NCBI GenBank assembly: GCA_902496185.1
Contig: CABUZX010000006.1
Location: 6,884 to 70,883, forward strand
DNA: 64,000 bases
Direction of reading: 5' to 3'
DNA from: an uncultured Subdoligranulum sp.
GTDB lineage: Bacteria; Bacillota; Clostridia; Christensenellales; CAG-314
Under the pieces are notes generated by a model. It was given only the letters and a program-made list of their open reading frames with translations, made no database searches and was not told the DNA's origin. Shown piece after piece: positions 1 to 7,657 of the stretch. Numbering within the stretch: position 1 is the stretch's first letter; each line of letters begins with the position of its first letter. The position numbers were made by a program, and so were the translations under genes.

Positions 1-836
1 TCAAAAACAAGACCTTCGTCGTGAAGATTTTCCACCTCGACAAGACAGAAACGGGCTGGATGCGTATCCCATTGCTCTTGCGGTAATGATTGTTTAATTT
101 CTTCCCAACAAGCTTTTGCCGTTGCAAGAGAGTGGTTTCCATCACCTACCGCAAACTGCATAACTTCGGAAGAATCTCCGTAGAGACGTTTGATATAATC
201 TTGAGCTATAAGATTGTTTAATTTTTCGATAACAGCGTCAGTATCGTCAATGCGATAACCTACAACGTGTCCGCCGTTCATATTTAAATCAAAGTCGTAC
301 AACTTTTGGAAAGAGTTGCGATTTGCATAGAGATTTTCTATAATCTTTTGTTCTCTATCATCAATTAAAAGCATGATATGCGGCAACTCAATGGGAGCAT
401 TAATACGGATTTTTTTGCGCGGTGGAATTCTCTCCACTACCGTGCCTTCCGTTGCTCTTATTAAAGCGTGATCTTCTCGCACAAAACTGTAAGCCTCAAG
501 ATCAACTGCCAAAACCAACCCCAAACGTCTCGGAGTCAACGCCGTGCTACGTTCTACCAATACCATACAATTGCCTATTTCCGTCAGCACGCCTTCTTCA
601 AGATATTTTTTCATATTGGCGTTGATACTGTCGATAATGGGTTGATTGTCTCTCGATAAATGAGCTTCGGGAAATATAACCTTGAGTGTGCTTGGAGCCT
701 CCGCTACGTATTCGGAAAGTTCCTGCCAATACTCGGGTTGACTTGTAAATTGGTCGCAAGCAACTACAGCCCACTTGGTCATATTTACTTTTTGGTTTGG
801 CATCAACATATTTGGTGCTTTAATAATACTTTTCAT
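1..836 (-). CDS. DUF1015 family protein, C-terminus cut by window edge
   Basis: The frame is open from an ATG at 836 to the window edge, so about 278 N-terminal residues are visible of a family usually near 400 or more. An AGGAGA Shine-Dalgarno sits just upstream (842-847). The protein starts MKSIIKAPNMLMP and contains VGDGNHSLATAK near residue 235, matching the DGxH(R/S) motif of DUF1015 proteins (COG4198), which is reminiscent of ParB/SerK-type nucleotide-binding folds. In other Clostridia this family often lies beside serine-biosynthesis genes (family knowledge), but none is seen here. Its biochemical role is not established. It follows the cdaA/CdaR-like pair by 59 bases on the same strand, so co-transcription is possible. 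Confidence is high for the family, low for any function. Confidence 0.8.
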   Translation of the reverse strand, partial: MKSIIKAPNMLMPNQKVNMTKWAVVACDQFTSQPEYWQELSEYVAEAPSTLKVIFPEAHLSRDNQPIIDSINANMKKYLEEGVLTEIGNCMVLVERSTALTPRRLGLVLAVDLEAYSFVREDHALIRATEGTVVERIPPRKKIRINAPIELPHIMLLIDDREQKIIENLYANRNSFQKLYDFDLNMNGGHVVGYRIDDTDAVIEKLNNLIAQDYIKRLYGDSSEVMQFAVGDGNHSLATAKACWEEIKQSLPQEQWDTHPARFCLVEVENLHDEGLVF

Positions 837-895
837 GTGTTCTCCTTGTAAAACGTCAAAAAGACGTATTTTGTTTGTTATTTATATTTAGTTAA

Positions 896-1039
896 TCAAA
901 AAAGATAACCCATACACAGCCATAGCATAATTCCGCAAAGGATTGCGCCGAGTTTTGCAAACCAATGCTCCACGAAAATGCGTTTAAGTAGCCACTTTGT
1001 TTTATTGGTACTATCGGTGGTTTTTGTTTTATTCTGCAT
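896..1039 (-). CDS. Miniature CdaR/YbbR-like membrane anchor peptide
   Basis: This is a 47-residue reading frame whose ATG (1039) overlaps the last 11 bases of cdaA. A strong GGGGAGGAG ribosome site lies about 9 bases upstream, which is why this start is preferred to the ATG at 1081. A charged, Lys/Thr-rich N-terminus is followed by one hydrophobic segment (FAKLGAILCGIMLWLCMGYL), which resembles the N-terminal membrane anchor of CdaR/YbbR, the protein normally encoded directly after cdaA. The extracytoplasmic YbbR repeats that make up the rest of CdaR are absent: a stop follows the membrane segment. It could be a minimal CdaA partner, or the remnant of a truncated cdaR. The good start signal and coupling to cdaA argue that it is translated. 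Confidence 0.6.
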   Translation of the reverse strand: MQNKTKTTDSTNKTKWLLKRIFVEHWFAKLGAILCGIMLWLCMGYLF

Positions 1040-1886
1040 TGTCTTCAACTCCTCCCCAGAATGCTTCTCTTGCGCTATCAACTGCGACGTTGTAACTGAT
1101 TTTTAAAACCTTTGTCAATGTTGCAGAGTCAAGATAGCGTTTGTAGTGCTTATCGCACATTGCCGTAATAATACCCGTTTCCTCCGAAACGACTATTGCA
1201 GTAAGAGTCGGATGTGACTCTGTCAAACCATAAGCCGCGCGGTGGCGAGTACCAAATTCCTTAGGCAAGGAATTATCTTGACTAAGTGGCAAATAGCAAC
1301 CTGCAGCCAAAATTCTATCGCCCTTTATTATAACTGCACCGTCGTGTAACGGTGACTTTGGAAAGAATATAGTTTCCAACAATTCACTCGTGATTTTTGC
1401 ATTGATTATCGTACCGCTTTCAATAATATAATCGTAAATATCATCTTTTACTATGACGATAAGCGCGCCCACTTCAGACTTAGACATATTTTGGCAAGCC
1501 CTTACGATATGCGAAATATTACCTTCAATTTCTTCCTGTGTCATTACGTCATGAGCATGATCGTGATCAAAAAGCGCAAGATGCCCCTTTAATCCTATTT
1601 TAAAAATATCACGACGAAGTTCATTGCGGAAAAATATCACAAACGATATCAGTTGCATCAATACAATCAAAGTAAATGCGACCAATGAAAAAGCCTTTCC
1701 CGCAAAAAAAGTCAGCAAGAAAGAAAGTGTAGATAATATAATACAAATTACCGAAAAGAAATTGCCGTTGTGAGCTGAAGAATAGCAATATACAAACATT
1801 AAAAGCGCTATTAATATAAAAATCTCCACCACGTCGGCAAATTTAAAATTTTTAAAAGTTTCCGTAAGATACTGCGTAAAAGACAT
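1029..1886 (-). CDS. cdaA: Diadenylate cyclase CdaA
   Basis: This 285-residue protein has three N-terminal hydrophobic segments (roughly residues 17-90) and a cytoplasmic DisA_N/DAC domain. The domain carries the two signature motifs, DGAVII (in SPLHDGAVII) and the RHR motif (GTRHRAA). It condenses two ATP into cyclic di-AMP, the second messenger controlling potassium and osmolyte uptake and cell-wall homeostasis. Length and layout are typical of CdaA (DacA). The ATG at 1886 is preceded by AGGA and by a promoter at 1906-1934. In most Firmicutes cdaA is followed by cdaR and glmM. Here only a very short CdaR-like frame follows, overlapping by 11 bases, and glmM is not adjacent. Confidence 0.95.
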   Translation of the reverse strand: MSFTQYLTETFKNFKFADVVEIFILIALLMFVYCYSSAHNGNFFSVICIILSTLSFLLTFFAGKAFSLVAFTLIVLMQLISFVIFFRNELRRDIFKIGLKGHLALFDHDHAHDVMTQEEIEGNISHIVRACQNMSKSEVGALIVIVKDDIYDYIIESGTIINAKITSELLETIFFPKSPLHDGAVIIKGDRILAAGCYLPLSQDNSLPKEFGTRHRAAYGLTESHPTLTAIVVSEETGIITAMCDKHYKRYLDSATLTKVLKISYNVAVDSAREAFWGGVEDNAE

Positions 1887-1905
1887 AATTTTTATCCTCG
1901 TTTTT

Positions 1906-1934
1906 ATGATATAACAAAATCAAATCTTTTGCAA
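1906..1934 (-). promoter_or_regulatory. Promoter of cdaA
   Basis: On the minus strand TTGCAA (1929-1934) and TATCAT (1906-1911) are separated by exactly 17 bases. The predicted start lies about 13 bases before the cdaA ATG and leaves room for the AGGA ribosome site. The AT-rich gap from 1935 to 2100 shows no other recognisable element. Confidence 0.6.
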
Positions 1935-2100
1935 GTATTTTTGCGTGTTTGTTTTGTTTTTTGTAATAATATATCCTTAAGCAACTGTGATTATAGCTTG
2001 TTTTATTAGATAAAATTCTTTAGTCAATTATTCTATTCCACTAAATAATATTTATTATACTATTAGAATTTTGCTAATTACTTTTTTACATACAAATATT

Positions 2101-2128
2101 CAAAAGACGCCTTATAAGGCGTCTTTTG
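2101..2128 (-). terminator. Terminator after the hydrogenase operon
   Basis: This is a perfect 28-base palindrome with a 10-base stem core (AAAGACGCCT) located 20 bases past the hndD stop. The 3' arm ends in a short T run. No other gene lies between it and the cdaA promoter. Confidence 0.75.
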
Positions 2129-2147
2129 AATTAAAACAAATAATAAC

Positions 2148-3899
2148 TTATTTCTTCCTGTTGATATAGTGAGTATGCAAAAGTTCATGAGCAAGGTGAC
2201 CGTTTGGTTCGCCAAGGAAGTCTTTGTAAAGTTTTTTGACTTCGCTATTTTCGTGGCTCTTACGTACGGAAGCTTTTTTGTCTGCCGTATAAATTGCCTT
2301 TGCGCGAGCGGCTCTCAAATCAAAGCCAGGCTTATTGCGAACTTCTGCAGGTTGAATTGGTTGTCCGCCACCCGTTACGCAACCGCCGGGGCAACACATT
2401 ATTTCGATAAACACGCAATCGTCAAGTTTGCCTGCTTTGAGTTGTTCCATAACGGTATGAGCGTTTTCGATACCGTGAGCAATAATAACCTTTGCGGGTT
2501 TGCCACCGAGATCAACGGTTGCTTGCTTTACACCCTTTGTACCGCGAACAGCCGTAAAGTCCAATTTTTCCAACGGTTTGCCGTCAACGATTTCCTTAAC
2601 GGTACGCAATGCAGCTTCCATAACACCGCCGGTAACACCAAAGATAAGACCTGCTGACGTGCCTTCGCCCATAAGATTGTCAAATTCACTATCACCCAAG
2701 CAAGGCAAGTCAAGACCAGCGCGCTTAATCATACGGGCAAGTTCTCTCGTAGTCAAAACTACGTCCACGTCTTTGCCATCAGCATAAGCGTTGATGTGTT
2801 CTCTCTCGATTTCTGCCTTTTTGGCAACGCAAGGCATAATTGATACGCAAACGATATCTTTAGGATCAATATTGTTGACTTTTGCGTAATAAGATTTTAC
2901 CAATGCGCCGTAAATTTGTTGCGGACTCTTTGTTGTGGAAAGATGGTCAAGCAATTCAGGATAATATTGCTCGATATAATTAATCCAACCCGGACTGCAA
3001 CTTGTAATCATCGGAAGTTTGCCACCGTTCTTTACGCGGTTTAAAAGTTCCGTACCTTCTTCATGGATAGTAACGTCTGCCGTAAAGTCTACGTCAAATA
3101 CTTTGTCAAAGCCCAACATCTTGAGCGCAGAAACCATTTTGCCTTGTACGTTTGTGCCGATCGGATAACCGAATTCTTCGCCCAAAGCAACTCTTACTGC
3201 AGGAGCAGTTGCAACGACAACGTGCTTAGATTTGTCGTTTAATGCGTCTATAACTTGATCGATATTGTCACGTTCTCTCAAAGCACCTGTCGGACAAACG
3301 GTTATACATTGACCACAAGCCACACAAGCAACGTCGTTAAGTGACAATTCGTAAGCGCTACCGATAGAAGTATTAAAGCCACGTTCATTTGCGCCGATAA
3401 CACCGATACGTTGCCAACTCTTGCAAGCGGCTACGCAACGACGGCACAAAATGCACTTGCTGTTGTCTCTTACAAGATACGGAGTAACGTCTTCTTCAAA
3501 AGATTGTTTTACACCATCATAATGATGCTCGTTGCAACCCAATTCTTGTGAAAGTTGTTGAAGTTCACACTTGCCACTTCTTACACAACTGTTACAAGCG
3601 TTGTTGTGGTTTGAAAGCAACAATTCAACCGTAGTACGACGACTATCGATAACTCTCTTGCTATTTGTGTAAATTTCCGTACCTTCTCTTTCGATAGGAT
3701 AAACGCAAGCAGCAACCAAACTACGAGCGCCTACTACCTCACATACGCAAACACGGCAAGCGCCGATTGCGTTGATGTCCTTAAGATAACAGAGAGTTGG
3801 AATTTTGATACCAACCTGTCTGCATGCTTCCAAAATAGTGATACCTTTTTGAACGGAATATTCTTGTCCGTTGATTTTAATATTAATTAAATCTGCCAT
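2148..3899 (-). CDS. hndD: [FeFe] hydrogenase catalytic subunit (HndD/HydA, NAD(P)-linked type)
   Basis: This 583-residue subunit reduces protons or oxidises H2. In order it shows an N-terminal plant-type [2Fe-2S] domain (Cys 37, 48, 51, 65), a His/Cys [4Fe-4S] segment (HNNACNSCVRSGKCELQ), two further [4Fe-4S] motifs (CILCRRCVAAC and CVACGQCITVCP), the H-cluster domain with the three signatures TSCSPGW, MPCVAKKAEIE and EIMCCPGGCVTGGGQP, and a C-terminal small-subunit region. Length and architecture match HndD/HydA of trimeric and tetrameric electron-bifurcating or NAD(P)-linked enzymes. The first signature has Ser where many enzymes have a second Cys (TSCCPGW), a variant known from other clostridial enzymes. 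It is the last gene of the operon, 12 bases after hndC. The hydEFG maturation genes are not in this window. Confidence 0.95.
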   Translation of the reverse strand: MADLINIKINGQEYSVQKGITILEACRQVGIKIPTLCYLKDINAIGACRVCVCEVVGARSLVAACVYPIEREGTEIYTNSKRVIDSRRTTVELLLSNHNNACNSCVRSGKCELQQLSQELGCNEHHYDGVKQSFEEDVTPYLVRDNSKCILCRRCVAACKSWQRIGVIGANERGFNTSIGSAYELSLNDVACVACGQCITVCPTGALRERDNIDQVIDALNDKSKHVVVATAPAVRVALGEEFGYPIGTNVQGKMVSALKMLGFDKVFDVDFTADVTIHEEGTELLNRVKNGGKLPMITSCSPGWINYIEQYYPELLDHLSTTKSPQQIYGALVKSYYAKVNNIDPKDIVCVSIMPCVAKKAEIEREHINAYADGKDVDVVLTTRELARMIKRAGLDLPCLGDSEFDNLMGEGTSAGLIFGVTGGVMEAALRTVKEIVDGKPLEKLDFTAVRGTKGVKQATVDLGGKPAKVIIAHGIENAHTVMEQLKAGKLDDCVFIEIMCCPGGCVTGGGQPIQPAEVRNKPGFDLRAARAKAIYTADKKASVRKSHENSEVKKLYKDFLGEPNGHLAHELLHTHYINRKK

Positions 3900-3911
3900 A
3901 GTTTTATCCCC

Positions 3912-5699
3912 TTATTTTTTAGAAATTGCGCCGAATTTGCAATTATCCATACAGACGCCACATTTAATACATTTTGTCGTGTCAATAGTATGCGCAACTT
4001 TAACTTCGCCACTGATTGCATTTACTGGGCAGTTACGTTTACACAACGTACAACCCTTACATTTTACTGGATCAATTTCAAAGTGCAACAACGCTTTACA
4101 TACGCCTGCAGGGCAACGGTGTTCTTTAATGTGAGCTTCGTATTCTTCTCTAAAGTAACGGAGTGTAGAAAGAACAGGGTTTGGAGCTGTTTGTCCAAGT
4201 CCGCACAAAGAGTTGTCCTTTATGTAGTAACAGAGTTTTTCCATCTCGTCCAAATCTTCCATCGTAGCTTTGCCACTGGTTATTTTATTGAGATATTCCA
4301 ACAAACGCTTGTTACCGATACGGCACGGCGTACATTTACCGCAACTTTCGTCAACTGTAAATTCAAGGAAGAACTTTGCAATATCAACCATACAGTTGTC
4401 TTCGTCCATAACAATCAAGCCACCGCTACCCATCATGCTACCGATAGCAATGAGGTTGTCATAATCGATTGGAATGTCAAGATGTTCTACAGGGATACAT
4501 CCACCGCTGGGGCCACCCGTTTGAGCCGCCTTAAACTTTTTACCGTTGGGGATACCACCACCGATATCGTAAATAACTTCTCTCAAAGTTGTACCCATCG
4601 GTACTTCGACCAAACCGGTATTTTGAATTTTGCCACCCAATGCAAATACTTTTGTACCCTTTGATTTTTCGGTACCCATTTGGTTAAACCATTCTGGACC
4701 ATTAAGAATAATCTTTGTAATATTTGCATAAGTTTCTACGTTATTTAAAATTGTGGGTTTTTCAAACAAACCTTTTACCGCAGGGAACGGAGGACGCGGA
4801 TGCGGTTCACCACGCTTGCCCTCGATACTAGTCATAAGAGCCGTTTCTTCACCGCAAACAAATGCGCCTGCGCCGAGACGGATTTCGAGATTAAAGTCAA
4901 AACCAGAGTCAAAGATGTTTTTGCCCAACATTCCGTATTGCTTTGCTTGATTGATAGCAATTTGCAATCTGTTAACTGCGATAGGATATTCTGCGCGGAC
5001 ATAAACGTAACCTTGATGACTGCCAATTGCATAACCTGCAATTGCCATTGCTTCGATAAGGGCGTGAGGATCGCCTTCCAAAACGGATCTATCCATAAAC
5101 GCGCCGGGGTCGCCTTCGTCAGCGTTACAGCAAACGTACTTAACTGCGTTTTTGCTTGCGCGAGCAAACTTCCACTTTGTACCCGTGGGGAAACCTGCGC
5201 CACCACGGCCTCTCAATCCGCTCTTAGAAATAACGTCAATAACTTCTTCAGGAGTCATTTGCGTCAAAACCTTTGCCAACGCTTGATATCCGTCTTGGCC
5301 GATATATTCTTCAATATTTTCAGGATCAATAACACCGCAGTTTTTGAGAGCTATTCTGGTTTGACGTTTCATAAATTCCGTATCGTTTAAAGAAAGAACG
5401 GGTTCTGCGTCTCCTTCTTCTTTGTGGAGCAAACGTTTTACGATTCTTCCCTTCAAAATATGCTCTCCAACGATTTCTTTAACGTCTTCTACCTTAACTG
5501 AATGATAGAACGCGCCCTCAGGATAAACGACCATAATCGGACCTTGTGCGCAAAGACCAAAGCAACCGGTCATAATAACCTTAACTTCGTTATCGAGTTT
5601 TTGCAATTTAAGCTCATTTTCCAATGCTTCGATAATATCTACCGAATGGTTGGAGGTACAACCCGTACCACCGCATACCAATATGTAACTTCTTATCAT
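3912..5699 (-). CDS. hndC: Hydrogenase NAD(P)H/FMN subunit (HndC/HydB, NuoF-like)
   Basis: This 595-residue subunit is the flavin and pyridine-nucleotide module of the hydrogenase. It begins with a thioredoxin-like [2Fe-2S] domain (Cys 9, 14, 46, 50). The NuoF-like core follows, with the glycine-rich FMN/NAD segment GLRGRGGAGFPTGTKW and then FVCGEETALMTSIEG. An SLBB-type region, the [4Fe-4S] motif ESCGKCTPCRIG and a C-terminal ferredoxin domain with two clusters (CKGCTLCKRNCP and CIKCGVCMDNC) complete it. This full architecture is characteristic of HndC/HydB in bifurcating enzymes that couple NAD(P)H and ferredoxin to H2. Bifurcation itself is inferred, not shown by sequence. It lies 14 bases after the HndB-like gene. 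Confidence 0.95.
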   Translation of the reverse strand: MIRSYILVCGGTGCTSNHSVDIIEALENELKLQKLDNEVKVIMTGCFGLCAQGPIMVVYPEGAFYHSVKVEDVKEIVGEHILKGRIVKRLLHKEEGDAEPVLSLNDTEFMKRQTRIALKNCGVIDPENIEEYIGQDGYQALAKVLTQMTPEEVIDVISKSGLRGRGGAGFPTGTKWKFARASKNAVKYVCCNADEGDPGAFMDRSVLEGDPHALIEAMAIAGYAIGSHQGYVYVRAEYPIAVNRLQIAINQAKQYGMLGKNIFDSGFDFNLEIRLGAGAFVCGEETALMTSIEGKRGEPHPRPPFPAVKGLFEKPTILNNVETYANITKIILNGPEWFNQMGTEKSKGTKVFALGGKIQNTGLVEVPMGTTLREVIYDIGGGIPNGKKFKAAQTGGPSGGCIPVEHLDIPIDYDNLIAIGSMMGSGGLIVMDEDNCMVDIAKFFLEFTVDESCGKCTPCRIGNKRLLEYLNKITSGKATMEDLDEMEKLCYYIKDNSLCGLGQTAPNPVLSTLRYFREEYEAHIKEHRCPAGVCKALLHFEIDPVKCKGCTLCKRNCPVNAISGEVKVAHTIDTTKCIKCGVCMDNCKFGAISKK

Positions 5700-5713
5700 T
5701 TTGTAATCCTCCG

Positions 5714-6079
5714 TTAATTAAGCTTCATAAATTCATCTACGGGCTTGCCGTTGACAATGTGTTCCGTAATGATACGAGGTACTTTATCCGGATTTACACG
5801 TACATAAGTTACCTTTTCTTTGCCGGGCACAAAAACTTCTACTATAGGTTCGTAAGCGCACATACCGATACAGCCCGTCTGACCGACTACAACGTTTTTG
5901 AGTCCGCGGTTACTTACTTCGTCCATAAAAGCGCTGAGTACTGGACGAGCGCCTGCGGCGATACCGCAAGTTGCCATACCTATTACTACTCTAATTACGC
6001 TTTCATCAGATTCCTGACGGTTTGTGCCTTGTGCCAAGATTCTTTCTTTGATTGCATTAAGTTCTTGTAAGGATTTCAT
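5714..6079 (-). CDS. hndB: Thioredoxin-like [2Fe-2S] ferredoxin (HndB-like hydrogenase subunit)
   Basis: This 121-residue small ferredoxin has a thioredoxin-like fold and two Cys pairs, one in VIGMATCGIAAGA and two in GQTGCIGMCAYEP. It matches HndB of the tetrameric NADP-reducing hydrogenase of Desulfovibrio and the free [2Fe-2S] protein found in many clostridial hydrogenase operons. The likely role is electron transfer next to the HndC module. Its start overlaps the preceding HATPase gene by 4 bases (ATGA), so the two are translationally coupled. Confidence 0.85.
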   Translation of the reverse strand: MKSLQELNAIKERILAQGTNRQESDESVIRVVIGMATCGIAAGARPVLSAFMDEVSNRGLKNVVVGQTGCIGMCAYEPIVEVFVPGKEKVTYVRVNPDKVPRIITEHIVNGKPVDEFMKLN

Positions 6080-6633
6080 AAAATTTCTTCTCCTCCGTTT
6101 GTTGTATTTATATTTTGTTTAATATAATCCCCTAAAAACGACAGTACTTCAGGACTGTCTATATTGACGTCACCAAGAATAGCGGATACTTCCTTAGTAT
6201 CAAAAACAAATTCTCGATTGTCAACCTTGTAATTTACTACCCATCTTATCTTTGGAGCGTATTGCAACAAGGTAATTATCGTACCGGTTAAATCTCCCAT
6301 AGGCATACAGTCGATATTATCCGTTTTAAAAGTTGCAGTTACTTCCGTACCCTTATTTAAAACGGAAGAAATACAAAAACTCCCACCGGTACTTTCGGCG
6401 CTTTGCTTAAAAAGAGGCAAACCTAAACCTACTTTACGAGTTGTGCGACTTGTAGTAAATGGATCACATACTCTTGAAAGCATTTCTTCACTCATACCGC
6501 AACCGTCGTCTTTGATTGACAAAGTTAAAAGCTTGCCGACAATATCGTAAATAATTGTCAATTCTATTTTGGTGGCTTTTGCAGTAATACTATTTGTTGC
6601 CACGTCCAACAGATTCAATGATAGTTCTTTCAT
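6076..6633 (-). CDS. HATPase-domain regulatory protein of the hydrogenase operon
   Basis: This 185-residue protein consists of a GHKL/histidine-kinase-type ATP-binding domain without a sensor or phospho-acceptor domain. The N-box (LLDVATNSITAKA), the G1 box (DDGCGMS) and the GLGLPLF motif are visible in the first 115 residues. The C-terminal 70 residues are unassigned. It overlaps the PHP gene upstream and the hndB-like gene downstream by 4 bases each. The same gene type sits in hydrogenase operons of other Clostridia (family knowledge). A regulatory or ATP-dependent accessory role is inferred; no substrate is known. Confidence 0.75.
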   Translation of the reverse strand: MKELSLNLLDVATNSITAKATKIELTIIYDIVGKLLTLSIKDDGCGMSEEMLSRVCDPFTTSRTTRKVGLGLPLFKQSAESTGGSFCISSVLNKGTEVTATFKTDNIDCMPMGDLTGTIITLLQYAPKIRWVVNYKVDNREFVFDTKEVSAILGDVNIDSPEVLSFLGDYIKQNINTTNGGEEIL

Positions 6634-7340
6634 TTGCTTTTGTTTTGCAAAAAGTCAAACAACGCATCAATGCTTTTTTCTCTCAAATCCAGAAAAAACT
6701 CAAAAGAACAAAGAGTTTCTAGACAATGCGCGTCGCTACTTTTTAAAATATTGTATTTTGCGGAATACTTTTTAATCAATTCCTCGCTTGCCCGTGAAGA
6801 AAGTTCCACCGCGCAAAAATCCAAATCGTTTGGAATATCACCGAGAATCGCTAACATACTGTTTGCATCTCTATCGATATGCGCGGGGAGCATTAATCCG
6901 CCAAGTTGCTCCACCTTTTGTTTAAGTTCATAAACGTCCAAATGACAAGCAAGATTTAAAAAATGCGGAATAGTTTGCACGACCTGGTCAGACTCGTCCA
7001 ACACCCTTTGAGGAGCGTAAAACCTGTCGTCCAAGGGAAACTTGGGTAAATTCCGTTCTATTTCATCCGCCAAAATCAGTCCGTTTTGCAATTCTTTAAA
7101 CAAGCAAAGACAATGCACGTCTTCCGCCGAAGTAACTTCCATTGCAGGTACAAAAATCATACCTGCTTGTTTAGCAAGTTTTGCTCCGACGCGACAGTTT
7201 GCCATAGAATTGTGGTCCGCAAAAGCAATAAAATCTTTGTTCAACAATTGACACATATTGACAAGGTTATTGACGGTATTGTCATCTTGACAACATCCGC
7301 TTAAAACCGTATGAATATGTAAGTCAACGTTCATTTTCAT
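6630..7340 (-). CDS. PHP-domain metal-dependent phosphoesterase-like protein
   Basis: This 236-residue PHP-domain protein shows NVDLHIHTVLSGC at the N-terminus (His-x-His metal ligands), FADHNSM near residue 42, a conserved Glu in PAMEVTS, and HIDRDANS further on. These are the usual metal-binding motifs of a PHP phosphoesterase. The ATG at 7340 forms an ATGA overlap with the upstream DRTGG gene; a second Met lies two codons downstream. Substrate is unknown. A nucleotide or phosphoprotein target linked to hydrogenase control is only an inference from its position. Confidence 0.8.
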   Translation of the reverse strand: MKMNVDLHIHTVLSGCCQDDNTVNNLVNMCQLLNKDFIAFADHNSMANCRVGAKLAKQAGMIFVPAMEVTSAEDVHCLCLFKELQNGLILADEIERNLPKFPLDDRFYAPQRVLDESDQVVQTIPHFLNLACHLDVYELKQKVEQLGGLMLPAHIDRDANSMLAILGDIPNDLDFCAVELSSRASEELIKKYSAKYNILKSSDAHCLETLCSFEFFLDLREKSIDALFDFLQNKSK

Positions 7341-7657
7341 TTTTGTTGTAAATCAATAATCGTCTGATAAATCGGCGTACTTACACCCAGCAAGCAAACG
7401 TTTTGTTGTTTTGCGCGTTGTAACAACGCGTCGTCGGGTTTGACGCCCTCGCACAAAATCACACAAGCGCAATCAATAAGGGTTGCGACTGCCAACACGT
7501 TTACATTGCTCATAATTGTGAGCCAACAACATTCTTGTGGCGCGTTGCCCATAACAAAACTAAGCAAGTCGCCGACGTACCAAGATTGAATTTCCTTTTC
7601 TTCACCCTCGCAAAAAACCGTTGCGGAAAGCAAAGTAGATAGTTGTTTATTTGTCAT
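7337..7657 (-). CDS. DRTGG-domain-like small protein (second copy)
   Basis: This 106-residue protein is similar in length and layout to the DRTGG protein at 9348-9692: MTNKQLSTLLSATVFCEG at the start, then an alternating beta/alpha region ending in LLGVSTPIYQTIIDL. DRTGG domains occur next to CBS domains and in phosphotransacetylases and are thought to bind ligands. It overlaps the upstream ferredoxin/H-cluster-like gene by 11 bases and the PHP gene by 4. It is likely a regulatory module of the hydrogenase operon. The family assignment is moderate because the motif is diverged. Confidence 0.65.
   Translation of the reverse strand: MTNKQLSTLLSATVFCEGEEKEIQSWYVGDLLSFVMGNAPQECCWLTIMSNVNVLAVATLIDCACVILCEGVKPDDALLQRAKQQNVCLLGVSTPIYQTIIDLQQK

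Noticed and set aside
896..1081. Start of the CdaR-like peptide at 1081
   Set aside because: The ATG at 1039 has a strong ribosome site at the right distance; the extra residues overlap cdaA coding and are not anchor-like.
2169..2657. Plus-strand frame opposite hndD
   Set aside because: Shadow of the hydrogenase gene; no ribosome site and biased composition.
4800..5390. A long plus-strand frame opposite hndC
   Set aside because: It is antisense to a clearly conserved gene and shows no family similarity or start signals.
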